Origin: Tetrahymena elliotti 4EA
Lineage: Eukaryota; Ciliophora; Oligohymenophorea; Hymenostomatida; Tetrahymenidae
Length of the DNA: 64,000 nucleotides
Assembly: GCA_000231825.2 (NCBI GenBank)
Contig: JH720390.1
Location: 131,220 to 195,219 of the forward strand
Reading direction: 5' to 3'
Shown here: positions 17,135 through 29,372 of the stretch, piece by piece
Layout: each line of letters opens with the position of its first letter
Position numbering within the stretch: the stretch's first letter is position 1
The notes under the pieces: generated by a model
Database searches by the model: none
The model's input: only the letters and a program-made list of their open reading frames with translations
Told to the model about the DNA's origin: nothing
Made by a program: the position numbers and the translations under genes

Positions 17135-20100
17135 TCAATCTTCAAATTCATCACTATCATCAATTTTTACAAAGAAGCTTTTTTCTATTTTTGGTTATTA
17201 TGCTTTAAAAGAAGAATCACAAACAGTATCGAGGAGTCTTAATATTAAACCCTCAAGTTTATATGCTAGTGATTATTGTTATCTCTTCTCCCATGTCCAT
17301 TCATACTCAGCCTATTTTAAAATTAAGGGGCTTATTTTATAAATTAATATAAATGAATTATACTGGGTAAATTCCTGGTCCCACTATCAAACATGCTTCT
17401 TATGCAATTCTTGTCAGAGCTTCATAGAACTCTACTTAACTCATTTAGAAGATTCTATCACTCTATAACTCATCAATTTAAGTCATCATGGAAAAATTAA
17501 ATGCCATATTAGCAACAGAAGAACCAAAATGTTCATCTTCAAGTAATCCAGCCAGTGTTACAATTTTATTCAATTCTTCCAGACCTATTTTTATATTTTT
17601 TTAATACAGTTTAATATTTTTTTAGATATAACTATTTACACATAAAAGGTGGCTGTCCTGGTTTAACTTTTTATTTTGCAAATTTTTTGTAGACATGGTC
17701 TATTATCTTTTTGTAATTTTTTAAACAAAGATCTATTTCTTCAATCCAATACTATTCAGCTCTCCACTTGTGCTGATTGTACTTTTCAACAAATATAGAT
17801 TCTAGGTGTTCTTCCCATAATAATTTAGTAGCCTCATAGAAGGTGTTAACTCTACCATATTTTAGTATATATTTTTCTTCTGCTATTCTTACTAAAGCTT
17901 CCATCAGCTAATGTCTATTAATACCTATTTTATTAAAGAGTTTTTTAATACAAGAAAAATTCTATTTTAAATTACCTCTTTCAGGATTTCTGAAATTAGA
18001 TTTGTCTCCTCCAGATATAGTAGCAGTCCATTTAAGATTAATATCAGCATCTTTTACTTTAGCATCAATAATGTTCATAATAGAAATAAGTTCTAGCCAA
18101 GGCCCATTTTATATGCACCAAATATCTTATATAGGAGCTAAACTTGCAAAATGTTTATAAGCTTCTTTGATATGTTTATATTTGGTTCTTAAAAACTCTT
18201 TTAATTGATCTTGGTCTTCTTATTTCTTTACTTTCTGTGGAATTTTACAATTTTCCCTTTATTTTTAAATTATTTACAAACTATTCTTAGAATATTAAAA
18301 ATAATAAATTCTACCAGTCATATTCAAAGCATTTTTTAATGATTTCATCATCATCAGGACGCCATTTAGCAAACAAAGAAATAGGGAAAGTCCATTTAAC
18401 TCTTTTCTTCTTTGTTTTTGCTGGTATATAAATGGGATCAGCTGTTCTTGGTTGAATTGAGATGGTAGGATTATAGTTCTCATCTAAGACGTTTTCATTT
18501 TTTTTTATGTCAATTTTATTGAGTTGTTCTAAATCAGCATCTACAAACCTACCATCATACTACATGATGCTTGTAATTTATCTCCCTTCTGGATTTACTG
18601 CTAATTTTTAAGGGTCTTACTTATCTACACACACAGTTTCATCCAGAGTAAAAAAATAGTACAAATGTCCTGGTGGGTACATTCTTTTGTAGTCAATAGT
18701 TGTACTACTTGGTTTTCCAGTATAGTTAGACCTAAAATTTTCAAAGTTGAAATGTATAAAAAGTGGGTCAGGTACTCCTTCACCTGATTTATCTATTTTG
18801 TATAAAAATATAAATTAAATATTTAAATTTGTGAAAAGGAATTAAATACCTTATTCCCAAGTAATAGTTTATTCATTCCAACCCTCACATATCCAACAGC
18901 AGTCTTATAAATCTTAATCTCTTATATTTCTTAACATGAATTAACTTAATGGCTTATTACCTAAAATTATATTATTTTAATTAACTTATACTAAATTTCA
19001 GAGAAATAAAATACCATTAATTCTTTTCTTAACATGAATTCCTGTTAAATTTTCATCTGATGTCTCATTTACAATCAAAAATCCTCTTGAATCTATATAA
19101 CCAGCATTACCTGAATAGTGAAATCCATAAATAGTTTTATTTTTAACTAAGGCTTCAGATATCTTTTAAGAGTTTTCTATATTAAAATAGTTGTTAGAGA
19201 TATCTAAGTGACGCATTTCAACATTCTTTGTTAAAAAGCTACACACTTCATCTACACAAGAGCCCCCAGAACCCATAGAATTACAGCTTATATCAAGTAC
19301 CTTCAAACTTTCATTGTCTGCTAAAGATTAAAAAATAAAAGCCCCACCTGGAGCTTTAATTTAATTCCAATGCAAATATAATTCTTTAAGATAATAATCA
19401 GAATCTAAAAGCGATCCAAGTTTTTCAGCACTTTTGTCAGTAAGATAGTTTTTAGATAGGTTCAAATTCATCAAAGTTTTATTGTTATTCATTGAATTTA
19501 GAATTAAAGCAACTGCAGAATCTCCTAATTTATTTCCTTCTAAATTCAAAATTTCTATTCTTTAATACAAAATACAATTAAATACAAGAATAATATTAAA
19601 ATCATTTTATACTTTGATTCTCTGTCATATAAAGCTCTCGATATATGCTCACAACCTATTTTACCAATTTAATTCTCAGCTAGCTCTAATACTCTTGCTT
19701 TCTTAGAAATTGTCTTAAGTAAATCATCAGCACCTTTATTTGTTATTCTATTTCCGCTCATATAAAAGTTCTAAATATGAGGCACTCTTCTCATTCCTTC
19801 ACTCAATACCTCTGCGTATGAATCACCATATTTCATATTTCTATTATAAAATTGTATAAATTTTAATAAAAATTAAATAAAATCCTACTAGATGATCAAA
19901 TCTTCTTCACTTCCCTTTGTTTTTATCAAACCTATTTTGCAAGGTGTAACCATTTTTTTCTAAGATGCAGTCAGTATGCTAGTGAAAGTAGAATCTATTT
20001 TTTTAAAAATACTAAGTATTAAATTGTTATTATGAACACATTGAAGATAGGAAATATTTAATCAAAATTGGAAGAATGTAATCAATAAGTTTTGAAACTG

Positions 20101-20934
20101 AACTTAATGCATTTTTATAAGGTGGCGACTAAAGAATGGCTAAAATTTGATTGAATTTTTAAAAATATTTATTAGTGCTACTAACACAAGAATAATGATT
20201 AATTAATTTATTGGATTTTTTATTATTCATGCATAGAAAGCAATCAATATATATTTTTGGAAAATAAATTAAGATGAAATTTAACTAATCTACTATCACT
20301 AATCAATTGAATAAATTTTACCTTAAATTTCAAAGAATTTATTTTGTTATTACACTTTATCTAACTTTTTGTAATGCTTGTAATAGTTATCAGCTGCTTC
20401 ATCTCCTATTATTATTTTCTAATTGTTATCTTCTGCTGGATTATCAAAAGATTCATCTATTTTTTTCCAAATACGTTATTCGTTTTATTCATCTTCTAAC
20501 TTTTCAATCTCTTAGGCCAAATGTTTTTCCATGTCTTTATCATTAAAAAAAGCTGATTATTTGAAGGCTGATGACTCTTTGCCCCAAAGAGAAATTTGCT
20601 GCTTAAAAGCCGTCTTTGATGAAAGCTAAGGACTGATACTTTACATCAAGCTCTTTGTGCTTTTAGCAGAATTACTGGTATATCTTAATTCTCTCCTGAC
20701 TTCTAAAAGCTTAAATTTGTTATCCCATTTATCTTTTTTTACACAACTATAACTTCTCATTTAACTAAAATCTGGGTTCAGAATACTATTTGCTATTGTA
20801 CTTTCTTGACTCCTCATTGATTAGTTACCAGAGCCCATAAAGTTAATTCTTTCTCCTGGCGAATTCATTGCAGATTAACTTTAAATAATTTTTGGTAAAT
20901 TGATACTGCTAACTGATGTTTAAGAGCTGTGCAT
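17135..20934 (-). CDS. Leucine-rich-repeat protein with CWICEGW motif, multi-exon
   Basis: This is a ribonuclease-inhibitor-type LRR protein whose function is unknown. The predicted start is ATG 20932-20934 and the end is TGA 17135-17137. The first exon (20322-20934) is Ser/Gln-rich and polar, and ends in a charged coiled-coil-like stretch. A roughly 325-nt intron joins it in phase to a short exon (19889-19994) carrying PCKIGLIKTKGSEEDL. The LRR block lies in 19020-19840, with at least five repeats such as LEGNKLGDSAVALI, LNLSKNYLTDKSAEKLG and LDISCNSMGSGG. Next come RGFLIVNETS, a Cys/Trp cluster CCWICEGW, and an aspartate-rich region. The C-terminal half is helical with two similar segments (LMEALVRIAEEKY and FYEALTRIAQEAC), ending DDSDEFED. 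Many short introns break it up. Joining the N-terminal exon to the LRR part rests on exact splice phase and is an inference. Confidence 0.7.
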
Positions 20935-22091
20935 TTCAGGTAGATTATTTTTTATTTAATAATTTATGTTTCCTATGTGAATGATGAAGCTAAATATCAA
21001 AAAAAATGTTCTATGAGATTGATAGAACAACAATAACTTTTTTTAATGTGAATGAAGCGCTAAATAAACAATCTATTTCTCCTACTTCCTATTTATACTT
21101 ATAATGTAATATTATAAATTTTAGAGTATATTTAAAAATAATTAATTCTATTAGATTATTGTTAAAAGTAATGTAATTTAGAAATATAATTTATGATAAA
21201 GAGATTGAATTTAAAAAACATTAAATAACTTTACTGTTTATAATTAAATCGAGCAATTATGCAGACTATTTTTTATAAACTTACACATCAAAATTATTTT
21301 TATTTTTTTCTGAGTGAGTAAAAGCATATTTCAAAAAATTTTAAGAATTTTTTCTATTTAAAAGAAAGAGCTTGTTAATATTTTATACATTATGAATGCA
21401 TACCATTTTAAAAATAATGACTCTAATTTATATTAAGCTAATTTTTATTAAAAAAAAACTCTGAGTTTTATTCACTGTATTAAATTTTAACAAAATGAGT
21501 ACATTCAGTAATTTAGCTTCTTTACTTTTTAAATTTATAATAAAAATCTAATCTTTAATTTTAAAAAATCAATTAACCAGTAAGTTTACAGCCCTTAATT
21601 CTTTTCTCATGCTATGAGATCTTAAATTTTAGAAATTTGCAACAAAAGCCTCAATTAATTTCTAAAAAAAGGGTTTTTTATTCTAAAAATTTCAAAATTA
21701 GACTTTGATGAAATTTTGTGGATCAATTCAATTTTTTTTATCAATAAAGCTTTTATCTTCTAAAGAAAGAAAATTTAAGTTATTTTAATATGAAGATTAT
21801 TTGTTGTATCAAATCTCTTAAAAATTATGAATAGCAAGCAAATATTATAAAATAAAAAAAATATATTTTGATTTTTAAAATAATTTTAAAGGATTAAAAA
21901 AAGAATTTATTAAACAATAAATGACATTTTTATTTTTTAAGACAATTTTTTGTTATTGAGATATATTTTAACCAAACTTGATAAAGATATGATTTTTAAA
22001 TACTAAAAATACAAATAAAGAATAATTTAAAAGATATTTAATATTAAGTCATCTCAGATTTTATTACTTCTAGAAGAAAAAATTTATAAAA
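20935..22091. other. Intergenic, divergent promoter region, nothing identified
   Basis: About 1.2 kb of AT-rich DNA between the divergent LRR and NatC-subunit genes. No coding-like frame, tRNA or repeat was found. Confidence 0.6.
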
Positions 22092-24841
22092 ATGGAAAAT
22101 TTAGAATAGGAATTCCAAAGTTATTTGAACTTTAAAGATGTTACTTAACTCTTTCACGAAGTTTGCGATGGTAAACAGTTTCATTCAAATATACTATTAG
22201 AATAATTAGCAGCAGCTATATACCAACTTAAATAGAATCTAGATCAATAATATCATGAAATGAGATTCTCAAAATTAAACATTTTGCAACAATAAAGAGT
22301 AACTTATTTAATTATAAAAATTAGGTTTAAGTTTAGGTGAAATGATCCATACAGAATCTTTTAATTTGCATGATTCTATGTCCTCTTCAGAACTTTGTGA
22401 TCCTAAAATGGACTTGAAAGTAGGTTATAAGGATATTGTTCACCCAAAAGAATAGATATCTCAAAAGTTGATAAAGCCAGCAAATGAACTTAGCAACTAT
22501 GAAGTAAATTAAAAATAATAGCATATATCATAGCTTATTTAAAAATATTATTTTTTAGTTGATTGCCATGTTTGACAGTTTGTTAGCTTAAGAATTCATG
22601 TGGTTAAAGGGTTATTCTCTTTCATAAACTCTTTACAAATTTGTGTAAATATCAAAATTTTAATTAGCATTAAATATAAAAATTTAATTATCTTTCAATT
22701 TTTTACTAAACTTGAAGATTATTTTTTAATAGAAATATTTTACTTTTAAAAGCTACTTTTATGATGAAGATACCTACAAAAATAGTTAAATCATGAAATC
22801 TTATATAGAGGGTTTATTCTTGAGTGGTACAATTATTTATGACACTCTTCGTTACTCTCCTTATCTTAGAGAAGATGATTATATTGTTACAGTTTTTGGA
22901 TTCCCTAAGACAGAAAGTATTTCATTTAGAATGTAAAATCATAAATAATTTGTAAAAATAAAAAAAGATGAACAAACTCTTGGAGAAGCAATTTAAGAAG
23001 CAGAAAAATCACTTGATGATAAAAAAACTAATGAAAACAGTAAAATATATTTAAAGAAAGTTTTCTTAAACAAAATTATTTGAAAAAAATAGTGAGAAAA
23101 AAGAAGAATTTGTAAATGAATGAATATGATGCTATAGATGCTAGATTGAAGTATAGAAAGGCATTTTTGAAGTTAGTATTCTTGATGAGTAATTAAAGTT
23201 TCAATGCTTAAATTGAGCAATAAATGTAATCTTAGATAAACAGTTGTAAAAAGAGACTTGAAGAAATCAAGCAAACATATGAACTTTATGTTAAAAATAA
23301 TAATATCAATCTTTCTGCTTACTTCTAAAAGGACTTGAACAAAACTTTGAATTGCTTGATTTCACCTCGTCCCAACTTAGATGTAACTATAGAAGAAGGT
23401 TTTTCTATGGCTGAGAATTTCTTTACTTCTCTCGAATATGTTATCTCATTGAGTAAAGAAAGAGATTTTAATTAAATAATTGAAAGAATTTAAGAATTCA
23501 ATTCCTTCCCTAAAAATATTTTGGCAAAAGGATATTTGGATGTTAATATTTTCCTCACCCAAGGAAAATATTTTTCATAATACGAATTGTCTGAAATGGT
23601 CAAAGTATGAAAATAAACATATTTCATTTTAAATAACCTAAATTTTCTTTTATAAAATGTAGAATATTTTTAGAGATTTTGGTATAAAAGATTCTCAATT
23701 CACTACACCTGGATACAAAGAATATGGTATTTAGTGTGTCATTGTTATCTAAGAATATATTGCTAAATTCTTAAGAAATCCTTATCGTCAATACAGAGAT
23801 TTCTCTAAGTTATATTAAGACCTTAGCATCCTTATTAGCTCTAGTGTAAATTGATGTTTGTTATTAATAAAATTTATTTAGAATATTAAAATAGGATAAA
23901 TTTGAGAAAGAAAATTTTACTAAAAAAGATGAGTAATAAGCAGCCACAAGTTGGTGTTATAGCTTAGCTTGCAAAGTAATGGCTAAATAGCTCCACCTCG
24001 GTTTCTAATTAGATCTTTATGATTAATCAGATTACTCTTAAATATTTTTTGCACTTGAATTTATTTATAACATCTTAGAAATAAATGCTTCATCTTACAT
24101 ACTTAAGGTTGATAAGACTCTTTTATAAGGTAATTTTTATTTTATTTGTTTAAAAAAACTCAAACTTAATGTCGAACAAAAAAGCATTCTTCAACAAATA
24201 AAACATTGATTTGATGAAAAAGAAGCTCAAGCCTTTCCAAAAAAGAATTTTCAACTAGTTCATTTTCTATAAAGCTATGCAAGGATATTGTAAAGCAAGT
24301 GCTCGTCTTTGCTACATCATGGAAAAACTTAATTTAACCTAAGAATTTAATGACACAGAAACAAAAAGAAATAGATTTATCAATAGATTTAAGATTTTTG
24401 AAAATGTGTACTACTTAAAATTCTCTACATATGAGTAATTTTAATAAAAAGTATCTGAAATATGCTCTGATGTAACCAAAGTAAATTATTCTATCTTTAT
24501 ACCTTATATCAAAATTAATTCTTAATAACTTAGACTGAAGAGCTTACAAACGGACTCAATGAAATTAAAGAAATGTTTACTCAAGCCTAACAACTTTTCT
24601 AAAAAATCCCTCAAGATGATGAGTCCATAACATTAAAAATGAGAACTGAAGCACAAAAACTTGCCAGAGTAATATTTTTCATTTACAAAGTTGTTTATAA
24701 AAATAATTTAAAAAACAGATTTGTGTTATCAGCAGTATGACTGCCTTGAAAATCAAAATGAAGATAGGGAAATTAGAAAGCCAAAAAGCTGTATTCAAAA
24801 ACGCCGAATTAAGCTAGTTTCCTACTTTAGAAATGGCTTGA
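22092..24841 (+). CDS. NatC N-terminal acetyltransferase auxiliary subunit (Naa35/Mak10)
   Basis: Naa35/Mak10 is the large auxiliary subunit of the NatC complex, which acetylates N-terminal Met followed by a hydrophobic residue. It anchors the catalytic subunit Naa30 to the ribosome. The start is ATG 22092 and the end TGA 24839-24841. Exon 1 (22092-22170) joins exon 2 (22325-22503) to give LSLGEMIHTESFNL followed by DSMSSSELCDPKMD, the diagnostic Mak10 core. Exon 3 continues with LIAMFDSLLAQEFMWLKGYSLSQT, matching the conserved segment with Trp-Leu-x-Gly-His-Ser-Leu-Ala-Gln-Thr in animals. Later exons give EGLFLSGTIIYDTLRY, an Arg-rich helix, SPRPNLDVTIEEGF and FRNPYRQYRDF. The last third (AMQGYCKASARLCY onward) fits the C-terminal helices. 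About eight introns are needed. The segment at 22630-22730 is ambiguous and may be an intron or a divergent loop. Confidence 0.85.
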
Positions 24842-25131
24842 ACAAAAAAATGAATTATTCTCAGTTTTAAAAAATATTTAATAAATACATACATTCTATA
24901 TTGCTTTATTTAAATGTATTTTCTATTATTCTTTAAATTCTTTCAAATAAAATTTCATTTTGAATTATCATCTCATAAAATTGTCTGTTTATTTAATAAA
25001 TTCTTAGCTGACTACCCTATGTTCTACAACTACTTTATTTAAGAAATAAAAAGAGAAGCTTAATTTTAATTAACAAATTCTTAGTTAACTACCTTATATT
25101 CAACAATTAACTATGTTAACTAATATATAAA
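24842..25131. other. Short spacer upstream of tRNA-Ser
   Basis: AT-rich spacer between the NatC-subunit gene and the tRNA gene. No features seen. Confidence 0.5.
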
Positions 25132-25213
25132 GACACTTTGGCCGAGTGGTTAAGGCGGCGGCCTGCTAAGCCGTTTCCCTCTGGGAGCGTGAGTTCAATT
25201 CTCACAGGTGTCG
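25132..25213 (+). tRNA. tRNA-Ser (anticodon GCU)
   Basis: This 82-nt segment stands out by its G+C content. The acceptor stem pairs GACACTT at 25132-25138 with AGGTGTC at 25206-25212 (one G-U), and G at 25213 is the discriminator. The D-arm carries GCCGAGTGGTTAAGGC and the anticodon loop CTGCTAA gives anticodon GCU, reading AGU/AGC serine codons. A long variable arm (TTCCCTCTGGGAG) marks it as class II, as expected for serine. The T-arm contains GTTCAATTC. No intron is present and the CCA is not encoded. A T-run just downstream (25218-25226) is a normal RNA polymerase III terminator. Confidence 0.97.
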
Positions 25214-25217
25214 AATT

Positions 25218-25226
25218 TTTTTTTTC
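25218..25226 (+). terminator. RNA polymerase III T-run terminator of tRNA-Ser
   Basis: An uninterrupted T-run begins a few bases after the tRNA 3' end, the standard Pol III termination signal. Confidence 0.8.
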
Positions 25227-26350
25227 CTTCATTTTTTTAAAAAACATAACCATGATTTAAAAGTATTAATATTTTAGAATTAATAAAGTCTGTTTTAATA
25301 TTTCTAATTTAAAAATTCAGTTTATTTTTTATATTTTCTAATTTAATTAAATAATTTACTTAATCATTATTAAACAAGCAAATTTTTAATTTAGCAGTAA
25401 GTAACACTTTACTTTTTTTAGGTAATCAACATATAATTATTAGAATAATTACAATCAATTTTTGAAAATAAAGAAATACAAAAATATTTAGGAAATACAA
25501 GAAAAAGATATTTATTATTTAACTTTTTATTAGTAAGGATAACTTTTTACATATCAAAACATTATTTCTTCTTTGATTAACCAAAAATAAATAAGATGAG
25601 AAAACTCAAAAAATTCAAAAAAATAATCAAACTAAAAAACTAAATTTCAGTGAGTAATTAATTAGTAAAAATTATTAATTAACATTTTATTTAAATTAAA
25701 TTATTCTACTCACTTTAAAGCCTCAAGAAGTATCTTTTATTATTTAGTTAATTAAATTCGGATGCTCTAAGTAAATAAGATGAGAAAACACAGCATACTC
25801 ATTCAATTGAAACAAAGAAAAAAATAAAAAGTTAATGAAGAATAAATAAAGCAAAGAATACTCAAAATTGAATTTTAGTTAAATATCTTAGAAAATACTT
25901 ACCTTCTTAGTAAGTATACTATTTAATAAATAATTTTAGAAATTTTAAACAAAAAAGATGAGATAATTCAAAATATTCAAAGGAAATATAGATTGAAATT
26001 TAGTGAATAATTAATAATATAAAGTTGACAAAGTGAATATTTAATATTTTATATACATTTATTTAATTGCTTAGCTTACTGAATACTTTTTGTACTGATT
26101 TGTTTATCATTTTATTACTTTTATTTTTAACTTCTATTATCTTTATATTAATCTCTTTAAGAATCTACAATTCTTATTATTTAATTGCTTTGGAAAATCC
26201 AAATAAATCTGATTGGTTGATATATTTTATGTTTATATATTCAATTTGAATAGGATGAGATCAATAGATGGGAAAATAAAGAATGGAAATATTTAAGTAA
26301 TTTGTTAAAATAAAATTAGATAGTTGAACTAGTTTAATTTATATTTTCTA
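25227..26350. other. Intergenic, mostly the 181-nt repeat
   Basis: Apart from the repeat, the stretch is plain AT-rich DNA. A frame from 26067 that looks hydrophobic has no family resemblance and I do not regard it as a gene. Confidence 0.5.
25585..26020. repeat. Degenerate tandem repeat, period about 181 nt, three copies
   Basis: The seed AAGATGAGA recurs at about 25593, 25776 and 25955, giving spacings near 183 and 179. Around it, flanking words recur in altered form: AAATAAGATGAGAAAAC in copies 1 and 2, and ATTCAAA in copies 1 and 3. TTTCAGTGAGTAATTAATTA in copy 1 corresponds to TTTAGTGAATAATTAATAA in copy 3. Copies have diverged strongly. No coding frame runs through them. A weaker echo of the seed lies near 26251. 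Confidence 0.5.
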
Positions 26351-27844
26351 TCATTTAGGGAAGTAAGGAGGGATATTAGATTTATAAGTTATCTTGCATC
26401 CAGCACAGTGTAGCATTGATACTGCAGGATAAATAGGTCCAGACTTCAACTTATTATCATTAAAAGCTATGCCAAAGTATTATCCATTTAAAGCAAATGA
26501 CAAAGTTCCTAAATTCATATTTAGATGAACTCCTAATACTCCTGATTATTTAAATTTGGTACCATAACTTTATCCCTATGCGTTATTTCCTGATCTAAGT
26601 TAGCCTATTCCATAATAAGCATATCCAAATTAATGATCACAAAATGCTGTATTAAAATCAAAGTTATTTTTAAGGCAAACACCAATCTTCATTTCATTTT
26701 CCGATTTATCATCTGGCTCTATTTCCCAATAGTGAATACCTGAGCTAAAACTCTATTAAAAGTAAAATTTAGTGAATTAAAAATGCTATTATTTTAATTT
26801 TTCAAGGTTTTTAGAATATTTTAGGGGGTAATAAAAAAGAATATTTAATAGTTTTATATCTTTTAATGAAAATTAATTGTAATTTTATTAGCTCTTATAA
26901 TTTACCTATTTTGTAAGGGCAGTCCTAAAGATATATGCTTATTCTTTCAATAATACAAAATTTTCATTTTTTATTTATATTTAAGATCCTATTGAGTTTG
27001 GATCCCATGTTAGACTAAATCCTGCTGTACTTTTTTGAGCTGCAATACCAAATTATGGGAGAGGTTAACTACTTACTGTCAATGGAGCTTTTAATATTTA
27101 AAAATAATTATAGTTTCAAATTTAAAAGAAAATAAATAAGTTTTAAGTTTTTAAAAAATTACTTTGAGTGATTTATTGAGCATAACTAGGAAAGCCATCA
27201 ATATTAGGATAGCATCTTTTCATAAAATTGCTAATTTCTCTATATAAATTACGCTAATTGCTAGAGTGATTTAAAATATTTAGGAAAAACTAACACTCTT
27301 ATGAGCAAATTTCAATTTTATTGAGTTAGTTATTGCCTGAATTGGTATTTATTCTATTATTACAGTTTGCAAAATTTTAACATTTGGGTAACATGCATTC
27401 TCTTTCATGCTCTTCTATTGATTTTATATTAAATACTATGCCACAATGTGAACATTTTAAATTGAGACTATAATACAACTTCTAAAGGTTTTTATCAAAG
27501 AAAGTATTAACTATGTGCTAACTTTCGCATCTTAGAGGGCATTAACTAATTTATTTTTAATTTCAAAAAATATTTTATCAATAATATGCTAATTTATCTT
27601 ATTTAAAATTATTTTTTTAATTGCTATTTCTTAGATTTCATAAGATTTAGTATGGCTATTTAATGATTCTTAATTACTTTGATTTTTTCAGCCAATCATC
27701 TATGCATTAAGCACAGAAACATTTTTTGCATTTCTAGCATTGCTTTGGGAGTTTGGCTACTTCTGTACATATGTTACAATCAAAGTCTTCGGTAGTGCAA
27801 TTCTAAAATCTCCTCTTATCATATCCCTAAGGAGGACAATCCAT
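26351..27844 (-). CDS. RING finger / TRAF-like zinc finger / SPRY protein, probable E3 ubiquitin ligase
   Basis: RING fingers recruit E2 enzymes for ubiquitin transfer, and SPRY domains bind protein partners. Minus strand, from ATG 27842-27844 to TGA 26351-26353. The N-terminus has CNICTEVAKLPKQC, then CKKCFCAQCIDDWL, and after a roughly 135-nt intron CPLRCESQ, completing a C3HC4-type RING. A second zinc-binding pattern follows as CSHCGIVF...EEHERECMLPKC, as in TRAF-type fingers. After another two introns the SPRY domain appears as SLTWDPNSIGS, SSGIHYWEIEP, IGVCLKNNF, a glycine-rich strand, LGTLSFALNGQYFGIAF and GPIYPAVSMLHC. The frame is open upstream of the chosen ATG to about 27990 with coding-like composition (KKEKSQIINKLLEFQQNLQ), so an earlier exon may exist. 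The substrate is unknown. Confidence 0.8.
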
Positions 27845-28514
27845 GTTAAATGAAATACTTTTATTTGCTTGTAAATTTTGTTGAAATTCTAATAATTTAT
27901 TAATAATCTGTGATTTTTCTTTTTAAAAAGGAATCTTTTAAAGAAAGGTTTTTAGTTGTTTAAGAGAATTAAAAAATTTAACACATTTTTAAAAAATTTT
28001 AGCTTCTCATTTACTTATCAAAAAAAAAAAACTAAACAAAGGCATACATACATCTATTTTTCATAAACAAAAACACTCACACATACACTAATTTTTAAAA
28101 ACATCAGAAGTGTCTATTATTAAAATTAGTATTTTTCAAATCAATTAAATTAATATGGTTAGCCATATTTTGTCAGTAATTATAATATTGTTCTGCTAAC
28201 AAAAATCCCTCATTTTAGGCATATAATTATTTTATTTTTTAAGTATAATAGGCTTAAATAATTACTTCTAGGCGAACTTTAATTTAATGAAATACTTTTA
28301 TTTTTTATACAAATTTTAAAATTAATAAAAAAAAATTGTTTTATTTTGATGAAAAAAAAAAAAAACTTTTTGGTCTTTGATGGTAATTAAATGTAAATAA
28401 ATTCGTTTATTAATTTATATAATATTTATGTCATTAATTTCTATAGAATTTAGAGAGTCAATTTAATTATTTTAAATTTAAAAACTGAAGATATATTTTA
28501 TTGAGGTATTTCAT
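27845..28514. other. Divergent intergenic region
   Basis: About 670 bases between two divergently transcribed genes. The left 150 bases are open in the frame of the RING/SPRY gene and may be coding. The rest is AT-rich with several A- and T-runs and no recognisable element. Confidence 0.55.
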
Positions 28515-29372
28515 ATGTTTGATATTCAAATTCGAGAAATTAAAGAAAAAGTTTTATAAAATTTCTTAAACTTTGTACCCTAATGGGTGACTCCAAACTA
28601 AGTTACTTTAGCTTCATTTATTTTTGGAATTTTATCAGCAATTTCATGTTACTATGGAAGATTTACTATTGGGTTTTATTGTTGGTTAATTAATAGATTT
28701 TTAGATGGACTAGATGGTAATTTATTTGAAATGAATGAAAACATTTAAATTTAATGACAAGAAAAATAATAACAACAACAACATTTTATATTTAAGGAAC
28801 ATTAGCTAGAAGTAGAAATCAATAAACAGACTTTGGAGGATATTTAGACATTATTGTTGATTTCATAGTAAATATTTTTAATTTTATGAAGGATTTAACA
28901 AAAGTTAAATATTAAAATAGGTATATTCAATTATCCCTATCAGTTTTGCTATGAGAAAGAATAGCTTAAGTGTTTACTGTTCACTATCTTTCATGCTTGC
29001 TACCTTTTTTGTAAATGCAGCTGGATTATTTTACTTAAGTGCTCTTCTTGAAAAAAGATAATTGAAAGTAGATGCTTTTTAAACTCTCTTTAAATAACTC
29101 CCTTATATTTACGATTTTATAATTAGAAAACCACAGAGCTTACTTCAGTAACTTTACCTCCTGCTTTAATTGAAGGTCTTGAAACAGTCATTTTCTACAC
29201 TTTATTTTTTGCCTTCCACAAGGAAATAGTAAAGTTCATCTATTAAACATTCTTCTTTCATAAATTTCATCTTTTTAATAAAATAAAGTAAATATTGTAC
29301 TGGATATTTGGTTTAGGAGTTTGCTATACAATCTACCAAAGATTAGATTATGCAAAGAAAACATTAAAATGA
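28515..29372 (+). CDS. CDP-alcohol phosphatidyltransferase family protein, 221 aa
   Basis: Enzymes of this family join a CDP-activated lipid to an alcohol (inositol, glycerol phosphate, choline or ethanolamine) in phospholipid synthesis on ER or mitochondrial membranes. Exons are 28515-28716, 28797-28867, 28921-29067 and 29127-29372, and they sum exactly to 222 codons including TGA. The catalytic signature D-x2-DG-x2-AR-x8-G-x3-D-x3-D is complete across the exon 1/2 junction. It begins RFLDGLDGTLARSR (Asp about 64 and 67) and ends GGYLDIIVD (Asp about 85 and 89). The first splice site falls inside this motif, which confirms the intron. About five hydrophobic spans are visible (FGILSAISCYY, YSIIPISF, SFMLATFFVNAAGLFY, VIFYTLFFAF and YWIFGLGVCY). 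The alcohol substrate cannot be assigned. The length suits phosphatidylglycerol- or phosphatidylinositol-synthase-like members better than choline phosphotransferases. Confidence 0.87.

Noticed and set aside
18295..18483. Minus-strand 62-codon frame inside the LRR gene
   Set aside because: It is frame-shifted relative to the true frame, which reads VLDENYNPTISIQPRTADP across the same bases.
20307..20546. Plus-strand 79-codon Leu/Phe-rich frame
   Set aside because: Antisense to the first exon of the LRR gene; the composition is typical of the complement of Lys/Glu-rich coding DNA.
26067..26249. Hydrophobic 60-codon frame upstream of the RING/SPRY gene
   Set aside because: AT-rich DNA read in a T-rich frame yields Leu/Ile/Phe strings by chance. 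There is no start context or homologue.
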